Assembly (NCBI RefSeq): GCF_900090315.1 | Contig: NZ_FMHZ01000002.1 | Span: 6,418,501 to 6,482,500 of the forward strand | Origin: Micromonospora citrea | Lineage (GTDB): Bacteria > Actinomycetota > Actinomycetes > Mycobacteriales > Micromonosporaceae | DNA length: 64,000 nucleotides | Reading direction: 5' to 3' | Shown: in pieces, positions 1-8,934 of the stretch | How the letters are laid out: every line of letters starts with the position of its first letter | How positions within the stretch are numbered: the first letter of the stretch is position 1 | The notes under the pieces: generated by a model | Seen by the model: only the letters and a program-made list of their open reading frames with translations | Told to the model about the DNA's origin: nothing | Databases searched by the model: none | Position numbers and translations under genes: made by a program

Positions 1-3000
1 CGGCGGGGCGGGGGCGAACCCGGAGGCCGCCGCCGGCACGCCCCGCGCGCTGCCGTGGCTGCTCTCCGCGCGCACCCCGCAGGCACTGGCCGGGCAGGCC
101 CGCCGGCTGCGTGCCCACCTCGCCGACCGGCCCGACCAGCGCCCCCTCGACCTGGCGTGGTCGCTGGCCACCAGCCGGAGCGTCTTCGACACCCGGGCGG
201 TGCTCGTCGGCGCCGGCCCCGACCGGATCGCCGCGGCCCTCGACGTGCTCGCCGAGGGCCGCCCCGACCCGACAGTGGTACGCGGCGACGCCCGCCCCGC
301 CGGCAGGTGCGTCTTCGTCTTCCCCGGCCAGGGCTCCCAGTGGCTCGGCATGGGGCTGGACCTGCTCGACGAGTCCCCGGTGTTCGCCGAGCGGATGGCC
401 GCCTGCGACGCGGCACTGCGGCCGCACCTGGACTGGTCGCTGCTGGACGTGCTGCGCCAGGTGCCCGGCGCGCCCGGCCTCGACGAGGTCGACGTGGTGC
501 AGCCCGCCCTGTTCGCGATGATGGTGTCCCTCGCCGAGCTGTGGCGCTCGTACGGCGTGCAGCCGGCCGCCGTGGTCGGCCACTCGCAGGGCGAGATCGC
601 CGCCGCCTGCGTCGCGGGGGTGCTCTCCCTGCCCGACGCCGCCCGGGTGGTGGCGCTGCGCAGCCGCGCGCTGCGGGCGCTGGCCGGGCACGGGGCGATG
701 GCCTCCGTCGCGCTGCCCGCCGACACGGTCCGGGACCGCGTCGCCCGCTTCGGCGACCGGATCGCGGTGGCCGCCGTGAACGGCCCGGCCGCCGTGGTGG
801 TCTCCGGCGAGCCCGACGCGGTGGCGGAACTCCTCGCCGAACTGGCCACCGAGCAGGTGCGGGTCCGTCGGATCGCGGTGGACTACGCCTCCCACTCCGC
901 GCACGTGGAACGCATCCGCGACGAGCTGGCCGACGCCCTCGCCGGCATCGCCCCCGGCCCGGCGGCCGTGCCGCTGTTCTCCACCACCGACCTGCGCTGG
1001 CTCGACGGCGAGGAGATGGGCCCCGACTACTGGTACCGCAACCTGCGGCAGCCGGTCGAACTGGAACGGGCCGTCCGGTCGCTGCACGACCAGGGCCACG
1101 ACACGTACGTCGAGTGCAGCCCGCATCCGGTGCTCACCGTCGGGATCGAGGAGACCCTCGCCGACCACGACGGCGGGGCCGTGGTGGTCGGCTCGGTGCA
1201 GCGGGACCAGGGCGGCCACGACAGGTTCCTGCTCTCCCTGGCCCAGCTGCACGTCGCCGGGTCCGCAGTGGACTGGCGGCCGGCGCTGGCCGGCGGCCGG
1301 CGGGTCGACCTGCCCACGTACGCGTTCGCCCACCGCCGCTACTGGCCCCGGCCCGTCGCCGGTCCCGGCGACGTCGGCGCGGCCGGCCTCGACGCCGCCG
1401 GGCACCCGCTGCTCGGGGCGTCGGTGGCGCTCGCCGAGGCGAGGGGACACCTGTTCACCGGGCGGCTGTCGACCGACGCCCAGCCGTGGCTCGCCGACCA
1501 CCGGGTCACCGACAGCGTGCTCGTGCCCGGCACCGGGCTGGTGGAGCTCTGCCTGCGTGCCGGCGACGAACTCGGTCACCCCGTCCTCGACGAGCTGGTC
1601 ATCGAGGCCCCGCTGACCCTGTCCGCCGGTGGTGGCGCCACCCAGGTGCAGGTGGCGGTCGGCCCGGCGGGCGACGACGGACGCCGCGCCGTGACCCTGC
1701 ACTCCCGTCCCGCCGAAGGGTCGGCCGGCGGCCCCTGGACCCGGCACGCCAGCGCCACCCTCTCCGCCGCCCAGCCCGCCGCGCCGGCGCCGCTGACCGA
1801 GTGGCCGCCGCGCGACGCCCGCCCCGTCGACCTGACCGGGTTCTACGCCGGCCTCGCCGCCGACGGCTACGCGTACGGGCCGGCGTTCCAGGGGCTGCGC
1901 GCCGTGTGGACCAGCGGCGACGAGGTCTACGCCGAGGTGGAGCTGCCGGCGGCCCAGCGCCTCGACGCCGACCGCTACGGCCTGCACCCGGCCCTGCTCG
2001 ACGCCGCCCTGCACGCCGCCCACTTCGGCGGCCTCGCCGAGGCGGGCGCCGGCCGGCTGCTGCTGCCGTTCGCCTGGAACGGCGTCGCCCTGCACGCCAC
2101 CGGCGCGACCGCGCTGCGGGTCCGGCTCACCCAGGTCGGGCCGCACGCCATCGCGCTGACCGCCGCCGACCCCACCGGCGCTCCGGTCGCCGACGTGACC
2201 GCCCTGACGATGCGGCCGATCTCGGCCGGCGAACTGGCCGTCGGCGACGACCGGGCCACCCGGGACGCCCTGTTCCGTGTCGACTGGACGCCCCTGCCGC
2301 CGACCGACGGCGTCGCCCCGGTCACGGCCGTGGCGGTCGCCCCCGGCCTCGACGGGTTCCCGCTCCACGCGGGTCTCGACGGGCTCGCCGCCGCCGTCGA
2401 CGCGGGGCTGGACCTGCCCGGGGTCGTCCTCGTGCCCCTCGACGCGGACCCGGCGCGGCCGACGCCCCGGGCGGCCCGGCACGCCGCCGTCGCGGCCCTC
2501 GACGCGGTGCGGCGCTGGCTCACCGAACCCCGCTGGGCTTCGTCGCGGCTGCTGCTGGTGACCCGGGGCGCGGTGGCCGTGCACCACGCCGGCGAGGTGA
2601 CCGACCCGGCCGCCGCCGCCGCGTGGGGGCTGGTCCGCTCCGCCCAGTCTGAGAACCCCGACCAGGTGCTCGTCGTCGACGTCGACGCCGACGGCATCGA
2701 CCCCGACCGGGTCGCCGCGCTGTTGGCGGCGGACGAGCCGCAGGCCGCGATCCGCGGCGGCGTCGCGTACGTGCCACGGCTGGCGCGCGCCGCCTCGGCG
2801 GGCGAGCTGACCGCACCGCCCGCCGCCGCGTGGCGGCTCGACGCGCCGGTGCGCGGCAGCCTGGAGAACCTCACCCTCAGCCCGACCGACGCGGCCGACA
2901 CCGCCCTCGGCCCCCGCGAGGTCCGCGTCCGCGTCCGCGCCGCCGGCCTGAACTTCCGCGACGTGCTCAACGCGCTCGGCCTCTACCCGGGCGACGCGGG

Positions 3001-5116
3001 GCCGCTCGGCGGCGAGGGCGCCGGCGAGGTCGTCGAGGTGGGCGCCGAGGTGACCGACCTGCGCCCCGGCGACCCGGTGTTCGGGGTCTTCGTGGGCTGC
3101 TTCGGGCCCGTCGCCGTCACCGACCGCCGACTGCTGGCCCCGATGCCGGCCGGCTGGTCGTACGTCGAGGCCGCCTCCGTGCCGGTGGTCTTCCTAACCG
3201 CCTACCACGGCCTGGTCAACCTGGCCGGGCTCGGCCGGGGCGAGTCGGTGCTGGTGCACGCCGCGGCCGGCGGCGTCGGCATGGCCGCCGTGCAGCTCGC
3301 CCGCCACCTCGGCGCCGAGGTGTACGCCACCGCCAGCCCCGCCAAGTGGGACACGCTGCGGGCGATGGGCCTCGACGAGGAGCACCTGGCCTCGTCCCGA
3401 ACCCTCGACTTCGAGACCCGGTTCGCCGCCGCCACCGGCGGGCGGGGCGTCGACGTGGTGCTGGACTCCCTGGCCCGCGAGTTCGTCGACGCCTCGCTGC
3501 GGCTGCTGCCGCGCGGCGGGCGGTTCGTCGAGATGGGCAAGACCGACATCCGCGACGCCGACCGCGTCGCCGCCGACCACCCGGGAGTCGCCTACACGGC
3601 CTTCGACCTGACCCTGGAGGACCCCGACGAGGTGCAGCGCATGCTCGCCGTGCTGCTGGGGCTCTTCGAACGTGGCGTGCTCACCCCGCTGCCCACCCAG
3701 GTGTGGGACGTGCGCCAGGCACCGGAGGCGTTCCGCCACGTCAGCCAGGCCCGGCATGTCGGCAAGGTCGTGCTCACCATGCCCCGGCCGTGGGACCCCG
3801 ACGGCACGGTGCTGCTCACCGGCGGCACCGGCACCCTGGGCCGACTGGTCGCCCGGCGGCTGGTCGAGACCCACGGCGTGCGGCGGCTGCTGCTCGTCAG
3901 CCGGCGCGGCGAGCGGGCCCCGGGCGCGGCCGAGGCGCTCGCCGAGCTGCGGGCCCTGGGTGCCGAGGCCACGGCCGTGGCCGCCGACGTGTCCGACCGG
4001 GACAGCCTCGCCGGGGTGCTGGCGGCCGTGCCCGCGCGACACCCGCTGACCGCGGTCGTGCACCTCGCCGGGGTGCTCGACGACGGGGTGGTCACCGCCC
4101 TCACCCCGCAACGCCTCGACACGGTGTTCGCGCCGAAGCTCGACGCCGCGTGGCACCTGCACGAGCTGACCCGGCACCTCGACCTCGCCGGATTCGTGCT
4201 GTTCTCCTCCGGCGCCGGCGTCTTCGGCGTGCCCGGTCAGGGGAACTACGCGGCGGCCAACGCGTTCCTCGACGCCCTCGCCCAGGCCCGTCGCGCCGAG
4301 GGCCTGCCGGGCCGCTCGCTGGCCTGGGGCCTGTGGGAGCAGGCCAGCGAGATGACCGCCAGGCTGGACCGGACCGACCCCCGCGTCACCGCCCGCGACG
4401 GGCAGCTCGCCATCCCGTCCGACCTCGGCATGGCCCTGTTCGACGCGGGCCTGCGGACGGCCGCGCCGGTGCTGGTGCCGACCAGGATCGACGTCGCCAC
4501 GCTCGGCGGGATCGACCGCCCGCCGGCCCTGCTGCGCGGGCTGACCCGGCGGGAACGCCCCACCGCCCGGTCGGCCGCGCCGGCCACCGGCGGCCGCACC
4601 CTCGCCGACGAACTGGCGGCCCTGGCCGGCCCCGACCGGCACGCCCTGCTGGTCGACCTAGTCCGCGAGCAGGCGGCCGGCGTACTCGGGCACGGCAGCC
4701 GCGCGGCGGTCGCCCCCGGCCGGGCGTTCAGCCAGCTCGGCTTCGACTCGCTGACCGCCGTCGAGCTGCGCAACCGGCTCACCACGGCGACCGGCCTGCG
4801 GCTGCCGGCCACGCTGATCTTCGACTACCCGGACCCGAACGCGCTGGCCGCGTTCCTGCTCGCCCAGCTCGCGCCCGACACCGGGCCCGACGTGCCGCCG
4901 GTCCTGACAGACCTGGAGAACCTGGAACGGTCGTTGACCGAGGCCAGCGTGGAGCCGGAGCTGCACGCCCAGATCGGCTCCCGGCTGGAGGTGCTCGTCG
5001 CCAAGTGGCGCACGATGCGCGCCGGCTCGGGCGGCGACCCCGACCTCGACATCGACCTCGACCGGGCCAGCGACGACGAGATCTTCGACCTCATCGACGC
5101 CGAACTCGGCCTCTGA
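1..5116 (+). CDS. PKS-A, modular type I polyketide synthase, 3' part (AT-DH-ER-KR-ACP), methylmalonyl, fully reducing
   Basis: The frame is open from base 2 (1704 visible residues) and enters in the KS-AT linker, so the KS and true start lie upstream. AT: active-site Ser at 584 in GHSQG and YASH at 884-895, the pair typical of methylmalonyl-CoA selection. DH from about 1400: His at 1499, Asp at 2000; its motif reads [10 protein letters not shown], with Asp in place of the usual Gly. ER about 2850-3785 with the nucleotide loop near 3251-3300. KR from about 3800 has GGTGTLG, an LDD motif at 4076-4084 (B-type) and catalytic Tyr at 4247. ACP Ser at 4748 in GFDSL. The C-terminal tail from about 4905 is a docking domain ending [16 protein letters not shown], the same class as the tails of PKS-B and PKS-C, and it should dock to the head of PKS-B. 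Inferred product of this module: a saturated two-carbon unit bearing an alpha-methyl. The monooxygenase gene follows 57 bp downstream. Confidence 0.96.
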   Translation, partial: GGAGANPEAAAGTPRALPWLLSARTPQALAGQARRLRAHLADRPDQRPLDLAWSLATSRSVFDTRAVLVGAGPDRIAAALDVLAEGRPDPTVVRGDARPAGRCVFVFPGQGSQWLGMGLDLLDESPVFAERMAACDAALRPHLDWSLLDVLRQVPGAPGLDEVDVVQPALFAMMVSLAELWRSYGVQPAAVVGHSQGEIAAACVAGVLSLPDAARVVALRSRALRALAGHGAMASVALPADTVRDRVARFGDRIAVAAVNGPAAVVVSGEPDAVAELLAELATEQVRVRRIAVDYASHSAHVERIRDELADALAGIAPGPAAVPLFSTTDLRWLDGEEMGPDYWYRNLRQPVELERAVRSLHDQGHDTYVECSPHPVLTVGIEETLADHDGGAVVVGSVQRDQGGHDRFLLSLAQLHVAGSAVDWRPALAGGRRVDLPTYAFAHRRYWPRPVAGPGDVGAAGLDAAGHPLLGASVALAEARGHLFTGRLSTDAQPWLADHRVTDSVLVPGTGLVELCLRAGDELGHPVLDELVIEAPLTLSAGGGATQVQVAVGPAGDDGRRAVTLHSRPAEGSAGGPWTRHASATLSAAQPAAPAPLTEWPPRDARPVDLTGFYAGLAADGYAYGPAFQGLRAVWTSGDEVYAEVELPAAQRLDADRYGLHPALLDAALHAAHFGGLAEAGAGRLLLPFAWNGVALHATGATALRVRLTQVGPHAIALTAADPTGAPVADVTALTMRPISAGELAVGDDRATRDALFRVDWTPLPPTDGVAPVTAVAVAPGLDGFPLHAGLDGLAAAVDAGLDLPGVVLVPLDADPARPTPRAARHAAVAALDAVRRWLTEPRWASSRLLLVTRGAVAVHHAGEVTDPAAAAAWGLVRSAQSENPDQVLVVDVDADGIDPDRVAALLAADEPQAAIRGGVAYVPRLARAASAGELTAPPAAAWRLDAPVRGSLENLTLSPTDAADTALGPREVRVRVRAAGLNFRDVLNALGLYPGDAGPLGGEGAGEVVEVGAEVTDLRPGDPVFGVFVGCFGPVAVTDRRLLAPMPAGWSYVEAASVPVVFLTAYHGLVNLAGLGRGESVLVHAAAGGVGMAAVQLARHLGAEVYATASPAKWDTLRAMGLDEEHLASSRTLDFETRFAAATGGRGVDVVLDSLAREFVDASLRLLPRGGRFVEMGKTDIRDADRVAADHPGVAYTAFDLTLEDPDEVQRMLAVLLGLFERGVLTPLPTQVWDVRQAPEAFRHVSQARHVGKVVLTMPRPWDPDGTVLLTGGTGTLGRLVARRLVETHGVRRLLLVSRRGERAPGAAEALAELRALGAEATAVAADVSDRDSLAGVLAAVPARHPLTAVVHLAGVLDDGVVTALTPQRLDTVFAPKLDAAWHLHELTRHLDLAGFVLFSSGAGVFGVPGQGNYAAANAFLDALAQARRAEGLPGRSLAWGLWEQASEMTARLDRTDPRVTARDGQLAIPSDLGMALFDAGLRTAAPVLVPTRIDVATLGGIDRPPALLRGLTRRERPTARSAAPATGGRTLADELAALAGPDRHALLVDLVREQAAGVLGHGSRAAVAPGRAFSQLGFDSLTAVELRNRLTTATGLRLPATLIFDYPDPNALAAFLLAQLAPDTGPDVPPVLTDLENLERSLTEASVEPELHAQIGSRLEVLVAKWRTMRAGSGGDPDLDIDLDRASDDEIFDLIDAELGL

Positions 5117-5173
5117 CCCCGGACGCGCACGCCGTCCCACCACACCCTGCCCGACCGACCCGCGAGGAATGCG

Positions 5174-6748
5174 ATGGCGATGCCGATGACCGACGTGCTG
5201 ATCGTGGGCTACGGCCCGGTCGGTGAGATGCTCACGATCCTGCTGGCGCAGCGCGGTCTCACCGTCACCGCCGTCGAGCGGTGGGCCACCCCGTACAACT
5301 TCCCCCGCGCCGTGTCGTACGACGGTGAGGCGAGCCGCATCCTGGCCGCCGCCGGGGTCGCCGACCGGCTCGGCCCCGTGGTGGAGTCGTCCGGGGAGTA
5401 CACCTTCAAGAACGGCTTCGGGCGGACCCTGCTGCACGTCAAGGTCACCGGCGACGGGCCGATGGGCTGGCCCGACTCGGTCTCCTTCTACCAGCCCGGC
5501 CTCGAGGCGCTGCTCGCCGAGCGGGGCGCGGAACTGCCGGGCGTCACGGTGCTGCGCCCGTACCAGGTGACCGGCCTGGCCGAGCACGACGACCGGGTCG
5601 AGGTCACCGTCGCCGGCCCGGACGGCGAGGAGGTGCGCGCCGCCCGCTGGGTCGTCGGCTGCGACGGGGCCAACAGCTTCGTCCGCGAGCACCTGGGCGG
5701 CGGCGTCACCGACCTCGACTTCACGTACGACTGGCTGGTCTGCGACGTGGTGCCGCACGAGGCCCGCGAGTTCAAGCCGAACAACCTCCAGGTCTGCGAC
5801 CCGGCCCGGCCCCGCACCGCCGTGTCGGCCGGGCCGGGGCACCGGCGGTGGGAGTTCATGCGGGTGCCGGGGGAGAACCGGGCGGAGTTCGAGAGCGTCG
5901 AGAGCGTGTGGCGGCTGCTCGGCCTCTTCGACATCACCCCCGACAACGCGACCCTGGAGCGGTACGGCGTCTACACCACCCAGGCCTGCTCGGCCGACCG
6001 CTGGCGCTCCGGGCGGATCCTGATCGCCGGCGACGCGGCGCACGTGATGCCGCCGTTCATGGGGCAGGGGATGAGCTCCGGCTTCCGCGACGCCCTCAAC
6101 CTCGCCTGGAAGCTCGACCTGGTGCACCGCGGCCTCGCCGACGACGCCCTGCTCGACACCTACCAGGAGGAGCGCTGCGCGCACGTGCAGCACGCCATCC
6201 GGATGTCCATGGACTCCGGCACGGTGATCTGCGAGACCGACCGCGCCGCCGCGGCCGGCCGCGACGCCGCCATGCTCGCCGAGCTGCGCCGGCGCACCGC
6301 CCGGCCGCGCACCCGTTCCCTGCTGGAGCCGCTGGCCGGCGGGCTCCTGCACGACCGGGCCGGCGAGACCGGCGCCGGCGCGCCGATGCCGCAGGGGCGC
6401 GTCGAGGTCGACGACCGTGCCGGGCGCTTCGACGAGGTCGTCGGCACCGGCTTCGTCCTGCTCTGCGCCGAGGACCTCGACGGCCTGCTCGACGCGGACG
6501 CCCGGGAGTTCCTGGCCTCGCTCGGCACCCGGGTCGTCCGGGTCGTTCCCGCCGGCGCGCCCGCCCCCGGGCCCGGCGCCGCGCCGACCGCGTACGACCT
6601 CGACGACGTGTACCTGCCCCTGCTCAAGCGGTACGACGCCGTGGCGGTGCTCGTCCGGCCCGACTTCTACGTCTTCGGCACGGCCGCCGACCCGGCCGGT
6701 GTGCCCGCGCTCGTCGAGGACCTGCGCCGGCAGGTACGGCGCGGCTGA
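5174..6748 (+). CDS. FAD-dependent aromatic-type monooxygenase (MhpA/PheA family)
   Basis: A 524-residue flavoprotein hydroxylase of the family that includes 3-(3-hydroxyphenyl)propionate hydroxylase and the ansamycin ring hydroxylases. Visible marks: dinucleotide-binding GYGPVG at residues 12-17; the CDGANSFVR (DG) motif around Asp164; the second FAD motif AGDAAHVMPPFMGQGM around Asp287; and a C-terminal thioredoxin-like region typical of the longer family members. No signal peptide or membrane segment, so probably cytoplasmic. A GAGGA sequence at 5164-5168 sits 5 nt before ATG 5174; ATG 5180 and ATG 5186 are in frame and 5180 is an equally plausible start. Lies 57 bp after PKS-A and 34 bp before the methyltransferase, so probably cotranscribed with both. 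Family members usually hydroxylate phenols with NAD(P)H and O2. Here that implies a tailoring step, perhaps on an aromatic or quinone part of the polyketide, but Baeyer-Villiger or epoxidase chemistry cannot be excluded from sequence alone. Confidence 0.9.
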   Translation: MAMPMTDVLIVGYGPVGEMLTILLAQRGLTVTAVERWATPYNFPRAVSYDGEASRILAAAGVADRLGPVVESSGEYTFKNGFGRTLLHVKVTGDGPMGWPDSVSFYQPGLEALLAERGAELPGVTVLRPYQVTGLAEHDDRVEVTVAGPDGEEVRAARWVVGCDGANSFVREHLGGGVTDLDFTYDWLVCDVVPHEAREFKPNNLQVCDPARPRTAVSAGPGHRRWEFMRVPGENRAEFESVESVWRLLGLFDITPDNATLERYGVYTTQACSADRWRSGRILIAGDAAHVMPPFMGQGMSSGFRDALNLAWKLDLVHRGLADDALLDTYQEERCAHVQHAIRMSMDSGTVICETDRAAAAGRDAAMLAELRRRTARPRTRSLLEPLAGGLLHDRAGETGAGAPMPQGRVEVDDRAGRFDEVVGTGFVLLCAEDLDGLLDADAREFLASLGTRVVRVVPAGAPAPGPGAAPTAYDLDDVYLPLLKRYDAVAVLVRPDFYVFGTAADPAGVPALVEDLRRQVRRG

Positions 6749-6782
6749 CCGGCATCCCACCCCCACCGGAAGGAACACCCGC

Positions 6783-7670
6783 ATGTTCGAGAACCTGAAG
6801 ATCGCCGGCCGGGCGATCCGCACGGTCTTCACCGCCGACCCCATCACCCGGGTCCGGCGCTTCTACGAGATCCAGTCGCCCGACGTGGAGTTCGCGGCGC
6901 GCCGCACCCACTACATGAACGTCGGCTACTGGACCGACGGGGTCACCGACCTCGACACGGCGGCCGAGGCGCTGGCCGACAAGCTCGCCGACGCCGCCGG
7001 GCTCAAGCCCGACGACACCGTCCTCGACGTCGGCTTCGGCTACGCCGACCAGGACTTCAAGTGGCTGCGCGAGCGCCGGATCGCCAAGGTGTACGGCCTC
7101 AACATCACCCCGCACCACGTCGAGGCCGCCCAGCGCCGGGCCCAGGAGGAGGGGCTGGCCGACCGCACCGACTTCCGCCTCGGCAGCGCCACCGAACTGC
7201 CCTTCGAGGACGACACCTTCGACCGGGTCGTGGCGCTGGAGTCCGCGTTCCACTTCTATCCGCGCAGCGCGTTCTTCGCCGAGGCGCTGCGGGTGCTCCG
7301 CCCGGGCGGCGTGCTGGCCACGGCCGACATCATCCCGGTCAGCGGCAACGTCGTCCGGGCCGCCATCCAGTCGGGGCCGCTGAGCTTCGTCAAGTTCAGC
7401 ATCCCCAAGGAGAACTGGCACGACCGGGACACCTACCGGCAGGAGCTGGTCGAGGCCGGCTTCGCCAACCCGGAGGTGCACTCGATCAAGGACCGGACCT
7501 GGGAGGGCTGGCGGGCGTACATGGCCGACCGGACCAACGATCCCGAGTTCCGCGCCGTCGTCAAGCCCGCCGTGCGCAAGAGCATGGCCGCGCACTGGAA
7601 GAACCAGGACCTGATGAAGCGCGAGCTGGCGCAGCTCGACTACGTGATCGCGGTGGGCCACAAGCGGTGA
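6783..7670 (+). CDS. SAM-dependent methyltransferase, EryG-like O-methyltransferase
   Basis: A 295-residue class I methyltransferase. Motif I is the variant TVLDVGFGYADQD around residues 80-92 (most class I enzymes have DxGCGxG); this GFG form and the preceding YMNVGYW resemble EryG-type macrolide O-methyltransferases. Later motifs include FDRVVALESAFHFYPR (motif II/post-II) and EALRVLRPGGVL (motif III). GGAAGGA at 6768-6774 lies 8 nt before ATG 6783 and fixes the start; upstream in-frame extension would overlap the monooxygenase. Follows the monooxygenase by 34 bp and ends just before a strong hairpin at 7684-7729, so it is probably the last gene of the PKS-A operon. Likely role: O-methylation of a hydroxyl on the polyketide, a sugar, or a phenol made by the neighbouring monooxygenase. 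The acceptor cannot be read from the sequence. Confidence 0.9.
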   Translation: MFENLKIAGRAIRTVFTADPITRVRRFYEIQSPDVEFAARRTHYMNVGYWTDGVTDLDTAAEALADKLADAAGLKPDDTVLDVGFGYADQDFKWLRERRIAKVYGLNITPHHVEAAQRRAQEEGLADRTDFRLGSATELPFEDDTFDRVVALESAFHFYPRSAFFAEALRVLRPGGVLATADIIPVSGNVVRAAIQSGPLSFVKFSIPKENWHDRDTYRQELVEAGFANPEVHSIKDRTWEGWRAYMADRTNDPEFRAVVKPAVRKSMAAHWKNQDLMKRELAQLDYVIAVGHKR

Positions 7671-7683
7671 CGCCGTACGCGGC

Positions 7684-7729
7684 CGAGGGGCCCGCCGACC
7701 GGTGGCGACACCGGTGGACGGGCCCCTCG
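7684..7729. terminator. Large hairpin between convergent methyltransferase and thioesterase genes
   Basis: Arms 7684-7704 and 7709-7729 are 21 bases each and complementary at 19 positions, with a GCGA tetraloop. It starts 14 bp after the methyltransferase stop. There is no T-run, as is usual for GC-rich actinomycete terminators. It most likely ends the PKS-A/monooxygenase/methyltransferase transcript and may also block read-through from the opposing thioesterase gene. Confidence 0.75.
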
Positions 7730-7740
7730 ACCGTCGGGCA

Positions 7741-7825
7741 CGGGACGACCGGCGCGGCGACGCCGCTGGCCGGGCCTTCCACCTACCGGGACGACCGGCG
7801 CGGCGACGCCGGTGGCCGGGCCTTC
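7741..7825. repeat. Two 39-bp direct repeats with internal dyads, between convergent genes
   Basis: Copies at 7741-7779 and 7787-7825 match at 38 of 39 positions with a period of 46 bp. Each holds the 11-base palindrome CGGCGACGCCG, so each can form a small hairpin. Together with the hairpin just upstream they fill the gap before the thioesterase stop at 7883. They may be terminator elements for the opposite strand or a duplicated protein-binding site; no coding function is seen. Confidence 0.6.
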
Positions 7826-7882
7826 GGCCGTCGTGGGCCACGGCCGGTCGGCGGCCTGCGGCGGCCCGCCGGGCGGGGTGGA

Positions 7883-8644
7883 TCAGACGGCCGGCGCCGC
7901 CGTCAGGGCCGTCGAGATGGCGCGCAGGACGGCCGCCTGGTGCTCGGCCAGGAAGAAGTGCCCGCCCGGATAGACCTTCAGGTCGAACGGGCCGGTGGTG
8001 TGGGTCGACCAGGAGCGGGCCTCCTCGACCGTCGTCTTCGGGTCGCTGTCGCCCGTGAAGACCGTGATCGGGCAGCTCAGCGGCGGACCCGGCCGGTAGG
8101 TGTAGGTCTCCGCGGCCCGGTAGTCGCTGCGGATCGCCGGCAGCGCCGCCCGCAGCATCTCCTGGTCGCCGAGGACGGCAGGGTTGGTGCCGCTCAGCTT
8201 CCGTACGTCGGCCAGCAGGCCCTCGTCGTCGAGCAGGTGCACGGTCTCGTGCCGGGCCTGCGACGGCGCCCGGCGACCGGAGGCGAACAGGTGTGCCGCG
8301 GCGCCGCCGTCCTGCTCGATCAGCCGGGCCAGCTCGAAGCCGACGCTGGCGCCCATGCTGTGCCCGAAGACGGCCACCGGCTCGTCCAGCCACGGCCGCA
8401 GCACCGTGAACACCTCCCGCGCGAGCTGGTGGATGTCGCCGACGCACGGCTCGTGGCGCCGGTCCTGCCGGCCCGGGTACTGGATCGCCAGCACCTCCAC
8501 GGCGGGGGAGAGGCTGCGGGAGACGGGAAAGTAGAAGCTGGCCGACCCGCCGGCGTGGGGCAGGCACACCAACCGCCTGGCGCCGCCCGGCGCCGGGTGG
8601 AAACGTCGCACCCACAGGCCGTTGTCGGTATCTGGCGTGGTCAT
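7883..8644 (-). CDS. Type II thioesterase (editing thioesterase)
   Basis: A 253-residue alpha/beta hydrolase of the RifR/GrsT type that removes stalled or wrongly primed acyl groups from PKS carrier proteins. Visible: LVCLPHAGGSASFYFP at 25-40, nucleophile motif GHSMG at 94-98 (Ser96), the Asp region TGDSDPK at 198-203, and catalytic His229 in GGHFFL. Length is normal for the family. The frame is open further upstream to about 8731, but ATG 8644 is preferred because family homology begins right after it and a purine-rich GGAAGGA lies 9 nt before it; the longer form would also cross the predicted promoter. Transcribed away from PKS-B, with which it shares a 290-bp divergent promoter region. 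Its promoter carries the same CTAGGGGT box as the PKS promoters, which supports coregulation with the synthase. Confidence 0.94.
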   Translation of the reverse strand: MTTPDTDNGLWVRRFHPAPGGARRLVCLPHAGGSASFYFPVSRSLSPAVEVLAIQYPGRQDRRHEPCVGDIHQLAREVFTVLRPWLDEPVAVFGHSMGASVGFELARLIEQDGGAAAHLFASGRRAPSQARHETVHLLDDEGLLADVRKLSGTNPAVLGDQEMLRAALPAIRSDYRAAETYTYRPGPPLSCPITVFTGDSDPKTTVEEARSWSTHTTGPFDLKVYPGGHFFLAEHQAAVLRAISTALTAAPAV

Positions 8645-8708
8645 CCTCGGCGGTCCTTCCCGGCGGCTGGAGTTCCCGACCGGGCCGTACGCGCACCCGG
8701 TCGAGGCG

Positions 8709-8745
8709 ACGCTAGTGCGACTGGTCGGCACCGGGACACCCCTAG
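8709..8745 (-). promoter_or_regulatory. Predicted thioesterase promoter with CTAGGGGT box
   Basis: On the - strand CTAGGGGT occupies 8745-8738 and continues into GTCCC, so TGTCCC (8738-8733) falls at the -35 position. After an 18-nt spacer TAGCGT (8714-8709) matches the key T, A and final T of a -10 hexamer. The leader to the ATG at 8644 would be about 60 nt. The same box-plus-spacing plan recurs at three other promoters in the window. Confidence 0.5.
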
Positions 8746-8761
8746 CTGGCCGGACGCCCGG

Positions 8762-8796
8762 TTAGGGGTTGTCCGCCCTCGCGCACACCCAATAAC
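8762..8796 (+). promoter_or_regulatory. Predicted PKS-B/PKS-C promoter with TTAGGGGTT box
   Basis: TTAGGGGTT at 8762-8770 overlaps a -35-like TTGTCC (8769-8774). After 16 nt AATAAC (8791-8796) is a -10 candidate, and AT-rich bases are rare in this DNA. The box forms an inverted pair with the thioesterase box at 8738-8745, so one regulator could drive both directions. The leader to ATG 8935 would be about 130 nt and contains a perfect 10-bp palindrome at 8827-8836. Confidence 0.5.
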
Positions 8797-8934
8797 TTCT
8801 CCCCGCAGATGGGGATCCTCGTGGCTCTCGGCCGAGCGAGCCGAACGACAGATACAGGTGTCGCCTGAGACTTCTGCGCATTCGTACCGTCGCTTACGTC
8901 GAGTCTCCGCCGTGCATCGCGATGGGCTGGGTTG

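Noticed and set aside
5117..5173. A promoter or terminator between PKS-A and the monooxygenase gene.
   Set aside because: Only 57 bp with a ribosome site; no hairpin, no CTAGGGG box and no convincing -10 hexamer were seen, so cotranscription is more likely.
8645..8731. A longer N-terminus for the type II thioesterase.
   Set aside because: It crosses the predicted promoter, has no family similarity, and ATG 8644 has a purine-rich site upstream.
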